60,000 nucleotides of DNA, from contig CAUYUJ010015726.1 of assembly GCA_963575745.1 (NCBI GenBank), positions 1,025,449 to 1,085,448 on the forward strand, given 5' to 3'. Under the pieces are notes generated by a model. That model saw nothing but the letters and a program-made list of their open reading frames with translations. It was not told where the DNA came from and searched no databases. Below, in pieces: positions 43,401 through 53,515 of the stretch. The number at the start of each line of letters is the position of its first letter. Position 1 is the stretch's first letter. The position numbers and the translations under genes are program-made. This stretch comes from Prorocentrum cordatum. Its lineage: Eukaryota > Sar > Dinophyceae > Prorocentrales > Prorocentraceae.

Positions 43401-44540
43401 AGTGGAGTACTGGGACTCCGACTGGCTTGCCATCTAGATTCTCGCCGCCGTGCTCCACGTTCAAGTAGCCCATGTAGGTGTCAATGAAGAGGCCGTGGAT
43501 GTTCATCGGTAGCCCGACGTCGCGAAATGTGATGTCTACGCCAGCCCATCCGTTACGTGGAAACAAATGCGGCGCATGTGGGAAAAGTGCTGGCGCGAAC
43601 TCCTTGAATAACAAGCGCAATACGCATGCTCAAGACTCATCGGGCCTGACGACGAATACGAAATGTCTCTGATCTCTCCAATCACCTGGCACGCACCGCT
43701 CAAGAAGCATCCGCAACGCCATGCGCTGTGGAGAACTGTCTAAGAACGCATCCATGACTAATCTCTTGAATGCAGATGCTTTGGCATTCAGCGCAACGCC
43801 TGGCACGATCAACAGCTTCTGTCGGATAACCCGCCGAGCCGCCTTTCGTAGTAAGCTCATCTGACCAGCAAGCCTTAGAAAGGGCGTAGTACCAACAAGG
43901 CCCGAAATGTCGGCAACGCTCATGTCGTAGACCTCGGTGTGGAACCCAGCAACCGTGTGAACCCGACATAGAAGATGCAACAATGACCACCCCTCACGCT
44001 CGGAACGTAAATGGCGCTCTGTTTTCAAGTTTGCAGTATAACCGTCAGTCACAACAACGCGAAGCCGTCTTCCAAAAGCCTGCGCGCTGGCAACTCCAAT
44101 GGAATATTCAGGAATACACGTCTTGTAGTTCGCCGATGAGTTCCTGTCGCAAACCTGCAACCAAGACAACATATTCCCACGAAGAATCGCATGCTTTCCA
44201 TTGATTTTGAGTAACAGCAATACGTTTGTGTCCATCTGCAGAATCTTCTTCGTGCCCACCGTCGTCTCGTCAAGCTCGATGTTTGAAATCTGCCCATGCT
44301 CGCCTCCAGCTGGATCATCCTGTCCAAGAGCCAGTCCATCAACAAGAGTTTCTGGTACTTTCTTAGAACTGGTCAAAACAAAGCCGGTGCTGTCATAGCT
44401 GGCGTACTCCACGTGGCAGATGGGCTCAAGTCTATCCGACGTCGCTGCTGCATCATCCAGGAACTTCTCAGCATGAGTCCATATGTTTCTCTCTACCTGG
44501 AGGGGGTTCGGAAAAGGAGGGGGCGCCCGCGGTAGACCGA
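43141..44540 (-). pseudogene. Transposase-like core with one internal TGA
   Basis: One minus frame runs from about 44.54 kb. It reads NIWTHAEKFLDDAAATSDRL, VEYASYDSTGFVLTSSKKVP and LQMDTNVLLLLKINGKHAIL, then RLRVVVTDGYTANLKTERHL, LHLLCRVHTVAGFHTEVYDM and LRKAARRVIRQKLLIVPGVA. TGA lies at 43630-43632, then it continues VLRLLFKEFAPALFPHAPHL and FIDTYMGYLNVEHGGENLDG. The order 'VVTDG..AN' then 'CRVHTV' resembles the second Asp and the C/H region of DDE-type transposases. I did not identify all three acidic residues. Sense leaves the frame near 43.4 kb. Confidence 0.55.
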
Positions 44541-44558
44541 GCGTAGATGGGGGGTCCC

Positions 44559-45078
44559 TCAGTCGAGAGCGCCCCCCAACAACACTCGGTTTACAACGAA
44601 GCGCCCACCTTTGTTTCCGAACCCCTTGGAGACCTTAAGAGCACATGCTGACATGAGCTTCGTCGTTCCCCTGCATGTTTTGCGAGCCTCCCCGACCGCC
44701 CTCGACGTGTCAGCGAAGCGTCCCGTGAGCGGGTCGTTGTCCATCAAGTATTCTGCGACCGTCCTGGCCGACTCGTCGAGCTCGTCGTCTGGCGTGCAGT
44801 TGGAGGCGTTGACAACTCTAGCGATGTCATGCAATTCGACCACAGGAACCTCCACCAAATCAAGTTGAGGCGAGCCGACCGACATGTTGTCCGCATCGGA
44901 GGAACCGACCGAAAGGTTGTCCAGCTGAGCCCTCCAGTCGTCACCATACACGCGACCAGTCTCAGAATTGCAATCATCACCATCCAGACCGTTCAGCGCT
45001 GCACGCCAAGTCGTCGTTGATTTGATCCTCGTCGCTCAAGCCGTTGAGCGCCGAAAGCCAATCATCATTGTCACCCAT
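44559..45078 (-). pseudogene. N-terminus of the transposase-like gene, triple DDW repeat
   Basis: ATG at 45078 gives MGDNDDWLSALNGLSDEDQI. A second unit follows in another frame because of a single extra T after 'gacgac': allowing for it, the text is DDWRAALNGLDGDD. A third unit is DDWRAQLDNLSVGSSDADNM. Then comes VEVPVVELHDIARVVNASNC and a helical stretch to VNRVLLGGALD at 44559. The three DDWxxxLxxL motifs could be docking motifs. Sense joins the core near 44.55 kb. Confidence 0.55.
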
Positions 45079-45739
45079 ACGTGTGACAAGCAACAAAATT
45101 GTGATGGCGAGCGCAGGGGCCATTCTGATATGGAGAGACATAGAATGAACTGAAACGGCAATGGGGCTTTGGGTGTTTTGGGGCAACCTTAAGTCGGGGC
45201 AACCTCGCATTAGGAGTGTGTTCGGGCTGGCCCCATCAAGCAACATTGAATGCGTTTGGGTTGTCCGTGCCTCGGAATGTTATTACCTCGCTGCCCCCGA
45301 GAAGTGCTTGCGTGGCCCAAACAGTTTCTGCGTGCCCCCAAACAGTGCTTTGAACCTTTACCTAAAGTATATGACACATGTGTTTCCAGGCCCACCTAAA
45401 GAAAGTATTTCAGCGCGTGGCGCGATCTCACTGTTTGGGTGTCGGGGTCCACGCTGCTCACTGCACAGACAAGGAAACGGGCCAATACTATGATATGTCC
45501 TACGTTGGTGTTGGTTATATCACTTCTCTTTGTCGTCATTCTTATGCTTTTCATCACTCCTTTCAACGCTCCTACATGCCTTCCAACTTCTTCCAGAGTC
45601 GGAGGAGGGAGGGCATGGATGTACGATGATAGAAATGACGGGAAATACGGGAAGGAAGTCGGTGGGGCCGAAGAAGAGGATAATGATATTGTAATTACGC
45701 TACCGAGGAAACCCACATACTGAATTTAATTCTTATATG

Positions 45740-45785
45740 TCTGCTTATGCAATATATATATGTATATATATATATATATATGCGC
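45740..45785 (+). repeat. (TA)n microsatellite
   Basis: Short TA run 120 bp before the 90-bp satellite. The interval 45.1-45.7 kb holds no supported gene. Confidence 0.85.
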
Positions 45786-45894
45786 ACAATCCTGCGTTCT
45801 GAGCCCTCGTCGCGAATGTTCCCCTGGGTCATCCAACGCCAAATTGCTTGACCCTCCTCCCTCTTCCCAGCCTTCTATCCTCCATCGAGGACAG

Positions 45895-48062
45895 ATTCGA
45901 GGTGTCGCGAAAGTGCAACGCCTGTTAGGTTTTGCGACAGTGTCGTGGATAGCGGCCGAGCTGAGAGACCACCCCCTGCGCACCCCCTGTGGTGTTGAGA
46001 AAGTGCCACGCCTGCTAGGCTTTGCGACAGTGTCGTGGATAGCGACCGAGCTGAGAGACCACCCCCTGCGCACCCCCTGTGGTGTCGAGAAAGTGCCACG
46101 CTTGCTAGGTTTGCGCCAGTGTCGTGGATAGCGGCCGAGCTGAGAGACCACCCCCTGCGCACCCCGTGTGGTGTCGAGAAAGTGCCACGCCTGCTAGGCT
46201 TTGCGCCAGTGTCGTGGATAGCGGCCGAGCTGAGAGACCACCCCCTGCGCACCCCGTGCGGTGTCGAGAAAGTGCCACGCCTGCTAGGCTTTGCGCCAGT
46301 GTCGTGGATAGCGGCCGAGCTGAGAGACCACCCCCTGCGCACCCCCTGTGGTGTCGAGAAAGTGCCACGCCTGCTAGCCTTTGCGCCAGTGTCGTGGATA
46401 GCGGCCGAGCTGAGAGACCACCCCTGCCCACCCCCTTTGGTGTCGAGAAAGTGCCACGCCTGCTAAGCTTTGCGCCAGTGTCGTGGATAGCGGCCGCTGA
46501 GAGACCACCCCCTGCGCACCCCCTGTGGTGTCGAGAAAGTGCCACGCCTGCTAGGCTTTGCGCCAGTGTCGTGGATAGCGGCCGAGCTGAGAGACCACCC
46601 CCTGCGCACCCCCTGTGGTGTCGAGAAAGTGCCACACCTTGCTAGGCTTTGCGCCAGTGTCGTGGATAGCGGCCGAGCTGAGAGACCACCCCCTCCGCAC
46701 CCCCTGTGGTGTCGAGAAAGTGCCACGCCTGCTAGCTTTGCGCCAGTGTCGTGGATAGCGGCCGAGCTGAGAGACCACCCCCTGCGCACCCCCTGTGGTG
46801 TCGAGAAAGTGCCACGCCTGCTAGGCTTTGCGCCAGTGTCGTGGATAGCGGCCGAGCTGAGAGACCACCCCCTGCGCACCCCCTGTGGTGTCGAGAAAGT
46901 GCCACGCCTGCTAGGCTTTGCGCCAGTGTCGTGGATAGCGACCGAGCTGAGAGACCACCCCCTGCCCACCCCCTTTGGTGTCGAGAAAGTGCCACGCCTG
47001 CTAGGCTTTGCGCCAGTGTCGTGGATAGGGACCGCGGTGAGAGACCACCCCCTGCGCACCCCCTGTGGTGTCGAGAAAGTGCCACGCCTGCTAGCCTTTG
47101 CGCCAGTGTCGTGGATAGCGGCCGAGCTGAGAGACCACCCCCTGCGCACCCCCTGTGGTGTCGAGAAAGTGCCACGCCTGCTAGGCTTTGCGCCAGTGTC
47201 GTGGATAGCGGCCGAGCTGAGAGACCACCCCCTGCCCACCCCTTTGGTGTCGAGAAGTGCCACGCCTGCTAGGCTTTGCGCCAGTGTCGTGGATAGCGGC
47301 CGAGCTGAGAGACCACCCCCTGCGCACCCCCTGTGGTGTCGAGAAAGTGCCACGCCTGCTAGGCTTTGCGCCAGTGTCGTGGATAGCGGCCGAGCTGAGA
47401 GACCACCCCTGCCACCCCCTTTGGTGTCGAGAAAGTGCCACGCCTGCTAGGCTTTGCGCCAGTGTCGTGGATAGCGGCCGAGCTGAGAGACCACCCCTGC
47501 CCACCCCGTGGTGTCGAGAAAGTGCCACGCCTACTAGGCTTTGCGCCAGTGTCGTGGATAGCGACCGCTGAGAGACCACCCCCTGCGTGTCGAGAAGTGC
47601 CACGCCTGCTAGGCTTTGCGCCAGTGTCGTGGATAGCGGCCGAGCTGAGAGACCACCCCCTGCGCACCCCCTGTGGTGTCGAGAAAGTGCCACGCCTGCT
47701 AGGCTTTGCGCCAGTGTCGTGGATAGCGGCCGAGCTGAGAGACCACCCCCTGCGCACCCCCTGTGGTGTCGAGAAAGTGCCACGCCTGCTAGGCTTTGCG
47801 CCAGTGTCGTGGATAGCGGCCGAGCTGAGAGACCACCCCCTGCGCACCCCCTGTGGTGTCGAGAAAGTGCCACGCCTGCTAGCCTTTGCGCCAGCGTCGT
47901 GGATAGCGGCCGAGTTGAGAGACCACCCCCTGCCCACCTCCTTTGGTGTCGAGAGAGTGCCACGCCTGCTAGGTTTTGCGCCAGTGTCGTGGATAGGGAC
48001 CTCGGTGAGAGACCACCCCCTGCGCACCCCCTGTGGTGTCGAGAAAGTGCCACGCCTGCTGT
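45895..48062 (+). repeat. 90-bp satellite, about 24 copies
   Basis: The unit contains gaaagtgccacgcctgctag, then gctttgcgccagtgtcgtgg, then atagcggccgagctgagaga, and 'ccaccccctgcgcaccccctgtggtgtc'. The period is 90 bp with occasional 86-89 bp units, so ORFs run far and then hop frame at indels. Two variants alternate (ctgtggtgtc and tttggtgtc; gcgcacccc and gcccacccc), pointing to a higher-order pattern. Peptides such as VPRLLGFAPVSWIAAELRDH are by-products. Confidence 0.95.
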
Positions 48063-48170
48063 GCCGTGCTGAGCTGAGCCGTGCTGGGCTGTGCTGAGCT
48101 GTGCTGAGCTGAGCCGAGCTGTGCTGTGCTGAGCTGAGCTGTGTTGAGGTGAGTTGAGCTGAGCAGAGCA
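48060..48170 (+). repeat. 5-bp (TGAGC/TGTGC)n repeat
   Basis: Pentanucleotide array (tgagc, tgtgc, tgggc) directly abutting the last 90-bp unit, followed by a (GT)n run near 48205-48235. Confidence 0.9.
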
Positions 48171-48639
48171 GTGAGTGCTGTGACGAGGGGGGGGAAGAGT
48201 GAAGTGCGCGTGTGCGTGTGTGTGTGCGTGTGTGAGTGAGGGGAGGAAGAAAGAAAGAGGAGGGGAGGTGCGAGGAGACGCGGGTGCGGCGCGGCAGGGA
48301 AGAAAACCATAACCCCACGAAGCATGTGGGGAATCACGCAAACTAGTGTCGTGGACCGACCATTTCCACACAGGACGGCGAGAAAACATGATATTGTTGT
48401 TCGCTTGTTTTGATGGAACACACTATCGACTTACCAAGACACTGTTGCAAAATCCGCTAGCCTCTTCCACGAGGCCCCGAGGTTTGGCCGAATTTCCCTT
48501 GACCCCCCTGCGCTTTCTATATCAACGATCGGGCCTGTGGGGGCGGGAATCAGAAGGTCTTCTCTTGGGGCCAAACAAAGCTGCCCAATGCATCGCCTAC
48601 GTACACTGAGGTTGTTGATATGTTTCTTTTGATTTGCGA

Positions 48640-48800
48640 TAGCTCCAACATAGCTTTTTCATCGCCTTTTGAAGCGTCTGGCGTTTTTTTCAGAGGACCT
48701 CCAACGTAGCTTTTGCATAGCTTTTTTCATAGCTCTGCGGGGGAATTTCTGCAGGCCCAACATAGCCTCTGCAGAAGCCTGGCGGGGGAAAGAACATACC
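48640..48800 (-). repeat. Dispersed repeat shared with 29.8 kb, at the LINE 3' end
   Basis: Minus-strand copy of the 29.8-kb repeat (exact over 48756-48782) with repeated 'gctatgaaaaaagct' phrases. It overlaps the 3' end of the LINE reading frame, so it may be LINE 3' sequence or a separate element. Confidence 0.7.
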
Positions 48801-49340
48801 CCCTTTGATTCCTTCCTGTGGGGGCCCTGTCCGACATAAGTCAAGCGCCAGATTTGCCGCGGGGGAAACTCCGCCATGAAATGGTTTGACTTGCCCGCAG
48901 CAGTCACGTCGGAGCCGGCGCGGCTCGACATCATTCATCCGGGGCAATTCGCCGCCATAAGTGAGTGCTGGCCTGGCTCCAGCATGACAGATCCCGCCGA
49001 TCCCCAGCTCCTTGGCCTCAGGCACAGCACGCCTGTAACACCTGAGCTTCCTCATTCGCAGCTGGCGCTTGCGACGCCGACTGAACATCTTGACTCTGGC
49101 CCTCGGCGCGCGACGCGCTCTCGCAGCTGCCTGGTCGGCGCCGAGATAAGTTGCCGACGTGGCCGCAGCCTTCTTGGAGAAACCAAGCCAGTTGGCCACT
49201 TCTCCAGCAAGGGCTCCGGCACTGGCTGGGGCTGCCACCTTGCCATTGATACTCGCACCGAGCGCCGCAGTCGTGGCGAAAACTCTGGGCCGCCTGAACC
49301 GCCATCTGAATAGCTGCGTTCCTGTCCGAACTCTCCACTC
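48690..49340 (-). pseudogene. LINE: RT thumb/connection region
   Basis: Minus frame with ADQAAARARRAPRARVKMFS, RRRKRQLRMRKLRCYRRAVP and HAGARPALTYGGELPRMNDV. It matches in style the region after the polymerase palm of LINE RTs, where an Arg-rich helix is followed by 'G..P...YG.E..G'. Sense fades after about 48.85 kb into the dispersed repeat. No RNase H follows. Confidence 0.55.
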
Positions 49341-49355
49341 CCAAACTCGCGCCGT

Positions 49356-49665
49356 TCATGCAACTGGCGAAATCAACTGGAGGCGGAGGGCGACGCGTGC
49401 ATCGGACTCCTCTACATCACGGGCTTTGATCGCAATGTCTGCTATGCCACATCGAGCGGTGACTTCATTATGGGCATGAAGCGGAGGACTGCCGCGATAC
49501 TGAAGCATGCGAATGATCCGAGGAGCGCGCCACGTGTCCTTGGTGAGCTTGACCAGCGCCGTCGGAGCACCGATCGCGGCGAACTTGTCTCTCCGCCGCG
49601 CCAACTCGATGCTCTCAATCTACTTCGAAATGTCAGGGGCTCTTACCAGAGTCACTGCGACTCTA
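49356..49665 (-). pseudogene. LINE: RT palm fragment with one TAG
   Basis: The frame reads PDISK, a TAG near 49630, then IESIELARRRDKFAAIGAPT, ALVKLTKDTWRAPRIIRMLQ and VTARCGIADIAIKA. In LINE RTs the 'D(L/I)SK(Y/F)(Y/F)E.I' phrase holds the first catalytic Asp. The TAG stands where an aromatic residue is expected. The YxDD box is not visible. Decayed. Confidence 0.55.
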
Positions 49666-49817
49666 CGCGCGCCGCCCGACTCCTGCGCGCGAGAACCAAG
49701 CGAGCACTGCGAGCCCCTGACCCTGGTCTCCGAGTCGGACGGGGCACCCTCCACCACTCGACGCGAGCATTAAAAACCCACATCTGCCAAGCCAGCAGCC
49801 TTGGCTGGGCAAGCCCA

Positions 49818-49861
49818 AAGGAGGAGGAGGAGGAGGAGGAGGAGGAGGAGGAGGAGGAGGA

Positions 49862-49900
<39 letters not shown>
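49818..49900 (+). repeat. (GGA)n(GCA)n microsatellite inside the LINE RT
   Basis: GGA triplets followed by GCA triplets. It sits between the RT finger part and the RT palm, so it grew inside former coding sequence. C-rich DNA follows to 50.0 kb. Confidence 0.9.
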
Positions 49901-50040
49901 AGACAAACACAGCTAGAAGGCGCCAACACGCAGGAAGAGAGGGAGGGCGGCAAAGGCAGCAAGGCAGCAGGGGCGGGCGGGGGGCGGAGGGGGCGAATGG
50001 CGTCGGTGGAAGTCGTGGGCCGTCGTGGGTCGTCGCGGCT

Positions 50041-50960
50041 CTACTTCGGATAACCAGCGATGATGGTGACAGAGAACCGCTCCGCTGCCAAACGCGACTC
50101 GGTTCTTGCCGCCAGCTTCCATGCACTGTGGATTGGGCTCTGGCCCTTGCCAGCACCCCAGAACTTCCTATACCGAGCATGGAGCAGGTTGTCGCATTCA
50201 GAGCGCCTGAGCCGTTGCCACACACGGTAGACATAAGCATAACAAATGTTGAGACGATGATCACCTTGCGGCTTGGGAGGCGTAGGCATCAACATCCAGA
50301 CCGCTCGATTGGGTAACATGCCTAAGGACTCCATGGCTTCATACAGAGCGGCCAAGGTGCGCAGCGCGTGGCCACTCATGTACACTATGTGATAAGGATG
50401 AAGCCCGTCCAGAATAGCTGACACGGTGCGCGGAAATGTGCTCGCTGTTTTGCGGAGACCTTCTGTCTCGGGACGCGGAAGAGAGCTTATGTCAGGAATC
50501 CTGGCAGTGGGTGCGGCTGGTGTACCGCGCCATATGCTGGTGTACTCGTCCCCCATGGCAGCCGCGCTATCACCAAGATGAGCTGAAAAGTGTCCAGTGT
50601 CCGTGTTGACTGTAGTGGGCGCTTGCACTGGTCTGACTGCCGTGAGCCGATGAAGTCCACGAGCTCCACCTATACGCGCTTGTCCGCACCAGTCTCGCCA
50701 CCTGCTACTGCTATATGCGTCGGCCTCTTGAAACTCTTGGTCGACGTCGCCCTACCATTCTTCGACCAACTCTCTGACGGCATCGCGATGCAAACGAAAG
50801 CCAACTAGACGCCTGGCCTGCAACGCACTCGCATCAAGAGGACGGTTGGCTTCTCGAACAGGATACGCTGACGTTTGCATCCGAAGGACCTCGTCCTGCA
50901 TTCAATCAGGCTGAGGCTGCTAACCGTCAGCGCGAGCTAATAGCCGTCAGATCCTTGAGC
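50041..50960 (-). pseudogene. LINE: N-terminal RT region
   Basis: Minus frame from about 50.95 kb: DEVLRMQTSAYPVREANRPL, RLHRDAVRELVEEW, TAG 50752-50754, then YSSSRWRDWCGQARIGGARG, ILDGLHPYHIVYMSGHALRT, LPNRAVWMLMPTPPKPQGDH and NICYAYVYRVWQRLRR, then FWGAGKGQSPIHSAWKLAAR. The 'PKPxGxxR.I...YR.W...R' order is the RT 0/1 block of LINE-type reverse transcriptases, with R-x-I changed to RLNI here. It stops at 50041, just before the catalytic palm. Another TGA/TAG pair lies near 50.91 kb. Confidence 0.65.
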
Positions 50961-51238
50961 TCACAGCGGATGTCAACCCAGCGAGGCTGCAGATATCTGG
51001 AATAGACTCCGAAATCGCGGGTGTCCGCGCCAGCGATGCGGGCCAGCCTGCGCGCAGCATGCTCAGCGAATTGGCCCCGGAAAGAATGAGAACCCCCCGG
51101 GCTGCGCTGCGTCGGGGCGATCTTCTTTGGCAAGTACAACCGCTTGCTAAGCACATCTCATTGGTAGAATCCATGGTGCTTCAGGAAGATTGGGACCTCC
51201 AGGCGCCGCCGATGGAATCTTCGGAGCCGAGCCGCACG

Positions 51239-51935
51239 TCAGAACCTGCAAGCAGCTGCCACGAACTGCCATCCGCAGCTGAACAAGGCGATGGGTTTGA
51301 CGTGCCACGAGGAGTCGACTTTGACCGAACGAAACAGCTTCATCGCGGCCTCGCCTAGGGCAGAGTAGTCCATCGTAGAGCATGCTGCTGGAGTGATGCA
51401 TGTAATTCCGCTGGGCACGGCGAGTTTCGCATGCGCGTGCAAGGGAAAGCTGGGCTCCTCAACGATATATTTTGACATGTTCCCATCACCGTCCATGATC
51501 GCTGGATGCGAGATTCCAGCAAGTGTTTCGCCAATCTTGGCAAGGATGACGGCGCTTCGTGCTGCCATGCCCTCGCTCGCTTGCAAATAAATTTTACAAA
51601 TGCTGATCGTGGGCCGCCCTGGGACGTCGGCAACGGCATGCTGAGCTCTGCGAGGTATGACCTCAGAAGAAGAACCGGATGGAGGCCACCTGGGGCCAAT
51701 GCCCCTTATGGCGAACACGACAATTCCAACAGAAACCAATTACCTGTTCTGGGGGCACCAATTAGAGCAGTGACCGACCAACCCAGCTTCGCAGCAAATC
51801 CGCAACAAACTTCAGCAGCCCAATCGCGGTTGCCGATCTCCTGCGCCAGCACGAACTTGGCGGATGCAACCTTTCTGGCGAGCCGTCGGTGCGTTGCGCC
51901 CTTGGTTGACGTTGAAGGTCTCGATCGCGTGAGTC
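51239..51935 (-). pseudogene. LINE: EEP-type (APE-like) endonuclease
   Basis: It begins in one frame with KFVLAQEIGNRDWAAEVCCG and FAAKLGWSVTALIGAPRTGN, then shifts near 51.73 kb to GIVVFAIRGIGPRWPPSGSS. It continues IYLQASEGMAARSAVILAKI, HPAIMDGDGNMSKYIVEEPS, SGITCITPAACSTMDYSALG and VDSSWHVKPIALF. The motifs QE, GDGN (usually GDFN/GDWN), TC, S-x-x-DY and H-x-x-P follow the order of the endonuclease-exonuclease-phosphatase fold used by LINEs for target nicking. One frame change and altered residues indicate an inactive copy. Confidence 0.65.
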
Positions 51936-52915
51936 TACAAGGCGTCTTCAGGCGCGGGTGGAGTCTTGCTCTTGCCTCCGCGCACTTCGAGGTTCCTCGC
52001 ATTGGCCGAAACCTCAGCAATAAGCCTGGCGTCCAAGCGTGGCGACATGTGCCCCGCAGCCTCGACGTACCTGGATCCACGCGGGCACGCGAAGTCCACG
52101 CTGCCAGAATTTGGCACGCTAAGCTGACCAGGGTTCGTCTTGACGCCAGCTTCCACATCCCCAGAGACCAGACACCAAGAAGCCGAACAAGCCGATATCG
52201 ATACAGCACAGCTGCCGCCCATGCGTGGCGACGCGCGCAGGGCAACTCCAACGCGCGTGGGCTCGCGCGGGCACGCGGGGCCAACGATGCCAGAGGGTGC
52301 GCCGAGCTGTCCAGGACTTGCCCCGACGCCAACCTCAGCACCACCATTCGCCATGCCCTGGGATGCCGAACTTGCCGACGTCGACTCGGCATCTGCACCG
52401 CCATTCACAAATCTCTGAGCGGAACGCGCCGATGCTGAGCCCTCAATCGTGCTCTGCTGCCTTGACATGGCGCGGTGGGTCTCGAGCGCGAGCCCTGTCC
52501 CGGGGGGCTTCGCGCCCAATCCATTAGCCTGATCAGCCTGAAGCAACAGGTCAACGAAACGCGCCTGGCTCGGATATGGACCACCTGCCCCAGATGCAGG
52601 AGTCGGCGAGGGGCCTTGCCCAGCAGACGAGATCCCCCGAAACATCAAACTGATGGGGATATCACTGGAACTGCCCGCAGGACCAGTCAAACAAATCTTG
52701 CATGCCGAACTCGCCGCGCAGGACCAAGAAGCTCCAGTAGCTCTTGAAATGGAGCCACCAGAAGCGAACATCTGGGACGAGGAACTCGCCGCAGTCGACC
52801 AGAAGCACCAGTGGCTTTCGACATAGCACCACCTGTCAAACAAAACTGGGTCGCCGAACTGGAGGGCGAGGTCCCAGTAGCACCAGGAGGTCAGGTAACA
52901 GATGCCGCAATGCAT
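51935..52915 (-). pseudogene. LINE: linker with ~60-residue imperfect repeats
   Basis: The frame contains two units of about 60 residues: SASSASQGMANGGAEVGVGA, SPGQLGAPSGIVGPACPREP; and SACSASWCLVSGDVEAGVKT, NPGQLSVPNSGSVDFACPRG. Shorter GA-rich echoes occur upstream. The Ser/Ala/Gly/Cys composition suggests a disordered or repeat-expanded linker between the first part and the endonuclease. A separate ORF is possible. Confidence 0.45.
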
Positions 52916-52921
52916 ACGCCA

Positions 52922-53380
52922 TCACCTCCTCCGTTGGCACTCGGGTCGCGGAGGGTGGCAGCGTCGAAGGTTCGGGTTATCATCGTCAATAGATGCACCA
53001 GCAGGCTCGGTGCGACTCCTCTTGCTCTTCTGGAGGGCGTTGAACAGCTCGAGGCGGCGTTGCGCCTCCTGACCTTGCTGTGCTCCGCCACCTTGAATGT
53101 CCTTCCGCAACTTCCCGGCGTCATCACGGCCGAACCTTTCTCGCTCTTCGGTTGCTCGCTTGACACCTGAAGAGTCAGGAGGTGGCGGGGGGTCGCGCAT
53201 CCCCGCGTCGCATTTCAACACCTGGTTGCTGCTGCTGCTTGCCTTTATTGCACGCGAGATTCTGGCGCTCGTCGAAGGGCGGGTTGGGCGTGGACGCGTT
53301 GTATAAGTCAGCAAAGTCGGCGTCGCCTTCGACCGCTCCGTCCTCGACGCCGATCGCGAGCGCGCCCTCTGCGCGCACCT
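52922..53380 (-). pseudogene. LINE: first-ORF C-terminal piece (two frames)
   Basis: Sense passes from EGALAIGVEDGAVEGDADFA, DLYNASTPNPPFDERQNLAC, KGKQQQQPGVEMRRGDARPP to the next frame with SSGVKRATEERERFGRDDAG, LRKDIQGGGAQQGQEAQRRL and NALQKSKRSRTEPAGASIDD. It is hydrophilic and basic, with a Gln run encoded by a gcagcagc microsatellite. No zinc knuckle is seen. Confidence 0.45.
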
Positions 53381-53515
53381 TCCGATCAGCCTCGGCGTCG
53401 CGGGGCGGCGGGCGAAGCCTGGCGGCGCTTTCCGCGACTTCCCCCCTTAAGCGCTTGGACTTTCTTCTCAGCGATAGCAGCCGCCCCCCCCCCCCCCCCC
53501 CCCGGCAATGTCCTG

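Noticed and set aside
19681-43632. Reassignment of UGA to Trp genome-wide
   Set aside because: Normal stops end several frames, TAG also interrupts frames, and clear frameshifts are present. Decay explains the data unless cDNA shows otherwise.
46000-48060. CRISPR-like regular repeat array
   Set aside because: Units are contiguous with no unique spacers, and the genome is eukaryotic.
45875-48389. Long ORFs of 150-400 codons on both strands in the 90-bp array
   Set aside because: They follow from a stop-free 90-bp unit; the frame hops at unit-length changes, which is not how a coding repeat behaves.
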